DNA of 64,000 bases from VXLM01 sp034421575 (GTDB lineage Bacteria; Chloroflexota; Dehalococcoidia; Lucifugimonadales; VXLM01). Under the pieces are notes generated by a model. It saw only the letters and a list, made by a program, of their open reading frames with translations. It searched no databases and had not been told where the DNA came from. Below, in pieces: positions 62,544 through 64,000 of this stretch; the stretch's first letter is position 1, and every line of letters begins with the position of its first letter. Both the position numbers and the translations under genes were made by a program. The stretch spans positions 27,159 to 91,158 of the forward strand of contig DAOUKG010000028.1 in NCBI GenBank assembly GCA_034421575.1. The letters are read 5' to 3'.

Positions 62544-63889
62544 TACGAAGACGGGAGAGCAGTCACACAATGGAGCGCTACACGACGGGACTCCTGACAG
62601 ACTTGAGGCGCAAGACCGCATCGGACATCGGCAGAGAGCGGTTGCCGGCACCAACTCACAGCGTCTTCAGGAGTTTCTGACGCGGACGGCATGGGACTCG
62701 CGGGAGATGGACCGGATCAGGATCGAGCACATGATGGCACATGCCAGCGTGGGTGAAGGAGTGCAGATCGTAGATGACACCGGCTTTGCCAAGAAGGGCA
62801 ATCGATCGGTCGGAGTGGGGCGTCAGTACTCTGGGACCCTGGGTCGTGTGGACAACTGTCAGGTGCTGGTTACGACTCACTATGTCGACAGGGTGTATGA
62901 CTGGCCGGTCACCTCGAGGGTGTATCTTCCAGAGTCGTGGGCGAGCGATGGTGAACGCAGGACGGATGCCGGTGTACCGCCGGAGGTGCGATTCGGGACC
63001 AAGGGAGAGATCGCACTGGAGTTGATCGATGCCGGTGTGGACGCCGGCGTGCAGACACGTGCGGTGGTAGCCGATGCGGGTTACGGAGATCAGCCGACCC
63101 TACTGGACGGTCTGGAAGAGAGGGGATTACCGTACGTGGTCGGTGTGTCCTCCATTGTCAGGTTGCGAATCGCGGACGAAGTTGATCGGTATCCGGGAGA
63201 TGAAGCCCCTCCTCCTTATCAAGGTATTGGTCGCCCAAGGAAGGCGAAGGGGCTCGAGGACAGGGTGGCCTCCAAGGAGGCGGGTTCGATTCTGGATGGA
63301 CTGAAGTCCGACAGCTGGCGCGTCGTTGTATGGAGGAGAGGGACCAGGGGCACTCTGCGGAAGCTGTGCGCGAGAGTGAGAGTACATCTAGTGGGGCTTG
63401 GTGGAACACACCTTCCCTCAAGCGGGTGGCTGATCGGTGAACGTTCTGTGGACGGACAGCCCGGAGAGACCAAGTACTACTTCGTGTGGGGAATGGACCG
63501 TGTGAGTCTGGACGACATTGTGGAACTGGCCCACAGCCGCTGGACAATCGAGCGCTTCTACCAGGATGCGAAGGGTGAGGTGAGGCTCGACGACTACGAG
63601 GGCAGGTTGTGGTCGGGGTTCCACCGCCATGTTGCACTGTGCATGCTTGCCCACTGCTACCTCGCCCTGCATCAGAACTACGGACCGGCCATTGCACAAC
63701 ACGTGCTGAGTGGGCTGGGAAGCGACAGCGCAAGAACGGAAGTACCTGGACCGACTCGGGGATTCCCCCCCAGAGGAACGTCGAAGTCTGGCATCGGTCA
63801 GGAGGCTGGTAGTTGAGAGACTGTTCCTTCAGGTGATCGAACACCACATGCGTACTCGAGATCACCCACCATGATCTGACAAAGTAGTA
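62544..63889 (+). mobile_element. IS701-like insertion sequence (about 1.35 kb)
   Basis: Contains a broken IS701-type transposase. CTAG lies directly outside both proposed ends (62540-62543 and 63890-63893), which would suit a 4-bp target duplication. The terminal inverted match is weak (TAC/GTA), so the ends are tentative. The length fits this family. Confidence 0.5.
62571..63874 (+). pseudogene. IS701-family transposase, disrupted by two frameshifts
   Basis: The reading frame is in three pieces. The N-terminus (MERYTTGLLTDLRRKTASDI) stops early. The main part continues in the -1 frame from about 62640 (AGTNSQRLQEFLTRTAWDSR) through the DDE segments VQIVDDTGFAKKG, VVADAGYGDQP and HSRWTIERFYQDAKGEVRLD. 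Near 63715 the frame is lost again, and a plausible C-terminus (PPEERRSLASVRRLVVERLF) follows in another frame to a TGA at 63872. All three acidic residues are recognisable, but the gene is not translated as one piece, so it is probably inactive. Confidence 0.8.
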
Positions 63890-63897
63890 CTAGTGGT

Positions 63898-64000
63898 CTA
63901 ACCTGATTGTATTGACGGGTAGAGCGACTTCAGTCTGATGCGTGCGTCCTCGGTAGTGAAGCGCCAGTTCACACGCACTGCCTCCCGATTGCGATCCTTC
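63898..64000 (-). CDS. IS630-family transposase, C-terminal end
   Basis: The last 34 residues of a minus-strand gene entering from the right: KDRNREAVRVNWRFTTEDAR, then IRLKSLYPSIQSG and stop. The W-R-F-T-T-E-D-A-R-I-x-L-K-x-L-Y-P ending is characteristic of IS630-type transposases. The rest lies beyond the window. It begins five bases after the right flank of the IS701-like element, so two insertion sequences abut here. Confidence 0.65.
   Translation of the reverse strand, partial: KDRNREAVRVNWRFTTEDARIRLKSLYPSIQSG

Overview
The window looks like a chromosomal segment of an uncultured Chloroflexota-type bacterium (SAR202/Dehalococcoidia-like). This is inference, not proof. It rests on GC-rich coding with frequent GTG/TTG starts, an actinobacterial/Chloroflexota-style inositol-phospholipid gene set, several TIM-barrel amidohydrolase and sugar-isomerase paralogs, very large secreted repeat proteins, and many dispersed REP-like palindromes. 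I found no rRNA, tRNA or CRISPR array.

Layout. 0-7 kb: the start of a SixA-type phosphatase, a 75-bp tandem repeat array, a sugar isomerase/amidohydrolase pair, an EamA transporter, a phytoene-desaturase-like FAD enzyme and a TIM-barrel protein of unknown function. 7-10.2 kb: inositol-3-phosphate synthase, a PimA-like glycosyltransferase and a CDP-alcohol phosphotransferase, which together could make phosphatidylinositol and mannosylate it. 10.2-13 kb: HicAB, a DUF433 antitoxin, a HAD hydrolase and a YdeI-like protein. 13.4-18.7 kb: an LppX/LprG-like lipoprotein convergent with a 1,336-residue plant-type leucine-rich-repeat (LRR) protein. 19-29 kb: a VapBC pair, then a sugar/sugar-acid cluster (2-hydroxyacid dehydrogenase, FGGY kinase, class II aldolase, epimerase, SGNH hydrolase, degenerate M19 dipeptidase), a Phd/PIN pair and a second sugar isomerase. 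29-36 kb: a fused tandem ABC exporter, a histidine phosphatase, a redoxin and a PLP aminotransferase.

36-52 kb is the most unusual part. A 1,916-residue protein with about 28 FG-GAP blades lies just upstream of a 1,663-residue alpha-2-macroglobulin/thioester protein. The second protein has an intact CGEQ thioester motif and an animal-type receptor-binding domain, and ends in a plant-type LRR domain that matches the last third of the LRR protein 24 kb away. Convergent to it is a five-gene operon: trypsin-like protease, MoxR ATPase, DUF58, and two von Willebrand A proteins. Together these suggest a cell-surface recognition or defence module in which thioester and LRR functions sit on one polypeptide, as mosquito TEP1 and LRIM1/APL1 do in trans.

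53-61 kb: a polar-amino-acid-type ABC importer whose binding-protein gene is separated from the permeases by a MITE-like element, a tandemly duplicated amidohydrolase and an MFS exporter. 61-64 kb: a gene-poor tract ending in a twice-frameshifted IS701-like transposase and the tail of an IS630-like transposase cut by the window end.
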